Source: Pseudomonadota bacterium
GTDB lineage: Bacteria > Pseudomonadota > Alphaproteobacteria > Caulobacterales > Caulobacteraceae
DNA length: 64,000 bases
Direction of reading: 5' to 3'
NCBI GenBank assembly: GCA_018241995.1
Contig: JAFECT010000007.1
Span: 1-64,000, forward strand
The stretch's first letter is position 1. The number at the start of each line of letters is the position of its first letter. The notes below the pieces were generated by a model. That model did no database searches, was not told the origin of the DNA, and saw only the letters and a list, made by a program, of their open reading frames with translations. The position numbers and the translations under genes were made by a program. Shown here one piece after another: positions 61,319 to 64,000 of the stretch.

Positions 61319-63921
61319 GCCGGATGAGCAGGCGCGAACGCATCGAGCGCGACGACGGAACACCCCGCACCCTGGCGATCCCCGACTTCGCCCTGGTGGT
61401 GCTGATCGGCGCCAGCGGCTCGGGCAAGTCGAGCTTCGCGGCGAAGCACTTCAAGCCGACCGAGGTGATCTCGTCGGATCGTTGCCGCGGCCTGGTCTGC
61501 GACGACGAGAACGACCAGTCGGTCAGCGCCGACGCCTTCGAACTGGTGGCGGAGATCGCCGGCAAGCGGCTGAAGCACCGCAAGCTGACCGTGATCGACG
61601 CGACCAACGTGCGCGCGCCCGACCGCAAGCGCTGGATCGAACTGGCGCGCCGCTACCACGCCCTGCCGGTGGCGATCGTGCTGGACCCGGGGGCGGAGGT
61701 CTGCGCCGAGCGCAACCAGGGCCGGCCCGACCGGCCGTTCGGCATCCAGGTGGTGCTGCGCATGACCTCGGAAATCCGCCGCGGCCTTGGCGGGCTGCAG
61801 CGCGAGGGATTCCGCCAGGTGTTCCGGCTCGACACCGCCGAGGCCATCGCGGCCGCCAGCGTGACGCGCCAGCCGCTGTGGACCGACAAGCGCGTCGACA
61901 CTGGACCGTTCGACATCATCGGCGACATCCACGGCTGCGCAGATGAGCTGCAAATCCTCCTGGGCGAGCTTGGCTATCAGGTGGCCTGGAGCGGCGAGGG
62001 CTCAGGCCGGGCCGTCAGCGTCACGCCGCCGGCGGGCCGCAAGGTGGTGTTCGTCGGCGACCTGGTCGACCGCGGGCCGAACTCGCCGGACGTTCTGCGC
62101 ATCGCCATGGCGATGGTGGGGGCCGGCCAGGCCTACTGCGTGCAGGGCAACCACGAGCGCAAGTTCGGTCGCTGGCTGGAGGGCCGCAAGGTCACCATCG
62201 GTCACGGCCTGCAGCAGACCGTCGACCAGATGGAGGGCCAGGACCGCGACTTCCGCGAGAAGGTAACGGCCTTCCTCGACGACCTGAGGAGCCACGTCTG
62301 GCTGGACGGCGGCCGCTTGGCGGTGGCCCACGCGGGGCTGAAGGCGGAGATGATCGGCCGCGGCTCGGGCGCGGTGCGCGAGTTCGCCCTCTACGGCGAG
62401 ACCACCGGCGAGATCGACGAATACGGCCTGCCGGTCCGCGCCGACTGGGCCGCGGGCTATCGCGGCGAGACGGCGGTTATCTACGGCCACACCCCGGTGG
62501 TGGAGGCGGAGTGGGTCAACAACACCCTGTGCATCGACACCGGGTGCGTGTTCGGCGGCGAGCTGACGGCCCTGCGCTGGCCGGAGAAGGAACTGGTGCA
62601 CGTCCCGGCGATCCGGACCTGGTTCGAGCCGGTGCGGCCGCTCGCGCCCGTCGGCGGCTCGCCGTCGGCGCAGGCCCAGGCCGACGCCCTGGTCGATCTG
62701 GAGGACGTCAGCGGGCGCCGCTGGGTCGACACCAGCCTGCGCGGGCGGGTGGTGGTGGCCGAGGAGAACGCCGCCGCCGCGCTCGAAGCCATGAGCCGCT
62801 TCGCCCTCGCGCCGGAATGGCTGGCCTATCTGCCGCCGACCATGTCGCCCTCGGAGACCAGCACCCGCGAAGGCTGGCTGGAGCGGCCGGAGGAGGCCTT
62901 CGCCCACTACCGCGAGCGTGGCGTTGCCGAGGTGGTGTGCGAGGAGAAGCACATGGGCTCGCGCGCGGTCATCGCGCTGTGCCGTTCCGCCGAGGCCGCA
63001 TCACAACGCTTCAATGCGCGCGGTGGCGAGACCGGCGCGATCTGGACCCGCACCGGCCGGCCGTTCTTCGGAGATGCGGCGGTGACCGAGGCCCTACTGG
63101 CGCGGCTGCGCGGGCGGGTCGAGGCGGTGGGCCTGTGGGAGGAGCTTTCCACCGACTGGCTGCTGCTGGACGCGGAGATCATGCCGTGGTCCGCCAAGGC
63201 GCAGAGCCTGGTCGACACCCAGTACGCGCCGGTCGCGGCCGCATCCCGCGCGGGCCTTTCCGCGGCGGGCGAAACGTTGGCCAGGGCCGCGGCGCGTGGC
63301 GTCGAGGCCGGCGCGCTGAGGGATCGCTTCGCCGAGCGGGCAGGCCGCGCCGCGCTCTATGCCGAGGCCTGGGCGCCCTACGTCTGGCCGGTCGGCGGCG
63401 TCGACGACCTGCGCGTGGCGCCGTTCCATCTGCTGGCCAGCGAGGGGCGCGTGTGGTTCGACCGGGAACACCCCTGGCACATGGCCATCGCCGACCGCCT
63501 GACCGACGGGCGCGTGGTCGCCGCCACCCGCTGGCGCACCGTGGCGCTGGCGGACGAGGCGGCCTGCGCGGATGCCACAGCCTGGTGGGAGACCCTGACC
63601 GCCGGCGGCGGCGAGGGCATGGTGGTCAAGCCCCGCGATTTCGTGGCGCGAGGGCCCAAGGGCCTGCTCCAGCCGGCGCTGAAGGTCCGCGGCTCGCAGT
63701 ACCTGCGCATCATCTACGGGCCTGAATATGACGCGCCGGAGCACCTGAGCCGCCTGCGCGAGCGGGGCCTGAACGGCAAGCGGAACTTGGCTCTGCGCGA
63801 GTTCGCGCTTGGGCACGAGGGACTGAAGCGTTTCGTCGACCGCGAGCCGCTGCGGCGCGTGCACGAGTGCGTGTTCGCCGTATTGGCGCTGGAGAGCGAA
63901 CCGATCGATCCCCGGCTCTGA
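61315..63921 (+). CDS. pnkp: Pnkp: polynucleotide 5'-kinase / 3'-phosphatase / ligase-type adenylyltransferase
   Basis: End-healing and sealing enzyme of bacterial RNA repair. 868 residues, close to the Clostridium thermocellum enzyme. Kinase domain: P-loop GASGSGKSSF with K38. Phosphatase: calcineurin-like GDIHGC (D204, H206), GDLVDRG, GNHER. Ligase-type domain: nucleotidyl-lysine K545 in EEKHMGSR, with MVVKP near the C-terminus. The three activities remove 2',3'-cyclic phosphate, add 5'-phosphate and activate AMP transfer. Works with Hen1, whose gene overlaps by 4 nt. Start ATG at 61315. The stop is 79 nt from the window edge. Confidence 0.96.
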   Translation: MSRMSRRERIERDDGTPRTLAIPDFALVVLIGASGSGKSSFAAKHFKPTEVISSDRCRGLVCDDENDQSVSADAFELVAEIAGKRLKHRKLTVIDATNVRAPDRKRWIELARRYHALPVAIVLDPGAEVCAERNQGRPDRPFGIQVVLRMTSEIRRGLGGLQREGFRQVFRLDTAEAIAAASVTRQPLWTDKRVDTGPFDIIGDIHGCADELQILLGELGYQVAWSGEGSGRAVSVTPPAGRKVVFVGDLVDRGPNSPDVLRIAMAMVGAGQAYCVQGNHERKFGRWLEGRKVTIGHGLQQTVDQMEGQDRDFREKVTAFLDDLRSHVWLDGGRLAVAHAGLKAEMIGRGSGAVREFALYGETTGEIDEYGLPVRADWAAGYRGETAVIYGHTPVVEAEWVNNTLCIDTGCVFGGELTALRWPEKELVHVPAIRTWFEPVRPLAPVGGSPSAQAQADALVDLEDVSGRRWVDTSLRGRVVVAEENAAAALEAMSRFALAPEWLAYLPPTMSPSETSTREGWLERPEEAFAHYRERGVAEVVCEEKHMGSRAVIALCRSAEAASQRFNARGGETGAIWTRTGRPFFGDAAVTEALLARLRGRVEAVGLWEELSTDWLLLDAEIMPWSAKAQSLVDTQYAPVAAASRAGLSAAGETLARAAARGVEAGALRDRFAERAGRAALYAEAWAPYVWPVGGVDDLRVAPFHLLASEGRVWFDREHPWHMAIADRLTDGRVVAATRWRTVALADEAACADATAWWETLTAGGGEGMVVKPRDFVARGPKGLLQPALKVRGSQYLRIIYGPEYDAPEHLSRLRERGLNGKRNLALREFALGHEGLKRFVDREPLRRVHECVFAVLALESEPIDPRL

Positions 63922-64000
63922 CCGCGACCGTCGAATAACGCCGTTTTGCTTCCCCTCTCAGGCGAGTTACAGTCCTGCATCCACTTTGGACGGAGAGGGG
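63922..64000. other. Window edge after pnkp
   Basis: 79 bp with no recognisable gene. It ends in GGAGAGGGG, which could be a Shine-Dalgarno for a gene beyond the window. Confidence 0.4.

Overview
The window is high-GC DNA with dense, short-spaced genes. It looks like the chromosome of a stalked or swarmer alphaproteobacterium of the Caulobacteraceae (Caulobacter or Phenylobacterium type). Three things point there: a SpmX-type muramidase with a proline-rich linker, the order fliQ-fliR-flhB-cckA, and an ftsZ...lpxC-bamD-recN division/envelope neighbourhood. GANTC and TTAA motifs upstream of ftsZ and fliQ fit the CcrM/GcrA and CtrA circuits of this family. The species cannot be fixed from sequence reading alone. 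Family assignments come from recognising motifs, not from database searches.

Layout. 0-12.3 kb: ppx/gppA-type phosphatase, hspQ, a large hybrid kinase, phenylalanine hydroxylase, an exported flavin oxidoreductase, a LytTR membrane regulator, an orphan astB, a Mut7-C protein and an ABC exporter pair. 12.3-21.4 kb: ftsZ with a long regulatory region and a strong terminator, a DUF3800 gene with an AT-richer look, a second hybrid kinase, then lpxC, bamD and recN. 21.4-29.2 kb: P460-type cytochrome, DUF4349 lipoprotein, msrB, and a divergent stress-like locus (lipoprotein and P-type ATPase against universal stress protein and AI-2E-family permease). 29.2-37.8 kb: GlcG-like and S41-like secreted proteins, a biotin-containing acyl-CoA carboxylase subunit, three tandem DUF805 membrane proteins, lipB, a fliN-like gene, tRNA-Leu(GAG) and mgtE. 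37.9-45.4 kb: spmX, isovaleryl-CoA dehydrogenase, small NTF2-like and lipoprotein genes, a PD40 propeller protein and a DUF1176 protein. 45.4-58.4 kb: flagellar fliP/fliO, flgB-flgC-fliE, a tricorn-like protease, a 2OG-Fe(II) oxygenase, folE, fliQ-fliR-flhB and cckA. 58.4-63.9 kb: an unrecognised 421-residue protein, then the two-gene hen1-pnkp RNA-repair operon.

How parts work together. FliO/P/Q/R/FlhB form the flagellar export gate. FliE, FlgB and FlgC build the MS-ring/rod junction. CckA would drive CtrA phosphorylation and so flagellar and division genes. SpmX would place a polar kinase. Hen1 and Pnkp together heal, seal and 2'-O-methylate cleaved RNAs.

The two most unusual items are the complete Hen1-Pnkp RNA-repair operon and a compact minus-strand element at 43.05-43.22 kb. 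That element has a 20-codon reading frame with a near-perfect Shine-Dalgarno. Its Shine-Dalgarno and coding segment are complementary, in interleaved order, to two downstream segments, and it ends in a hairpin. I do not recognise it.
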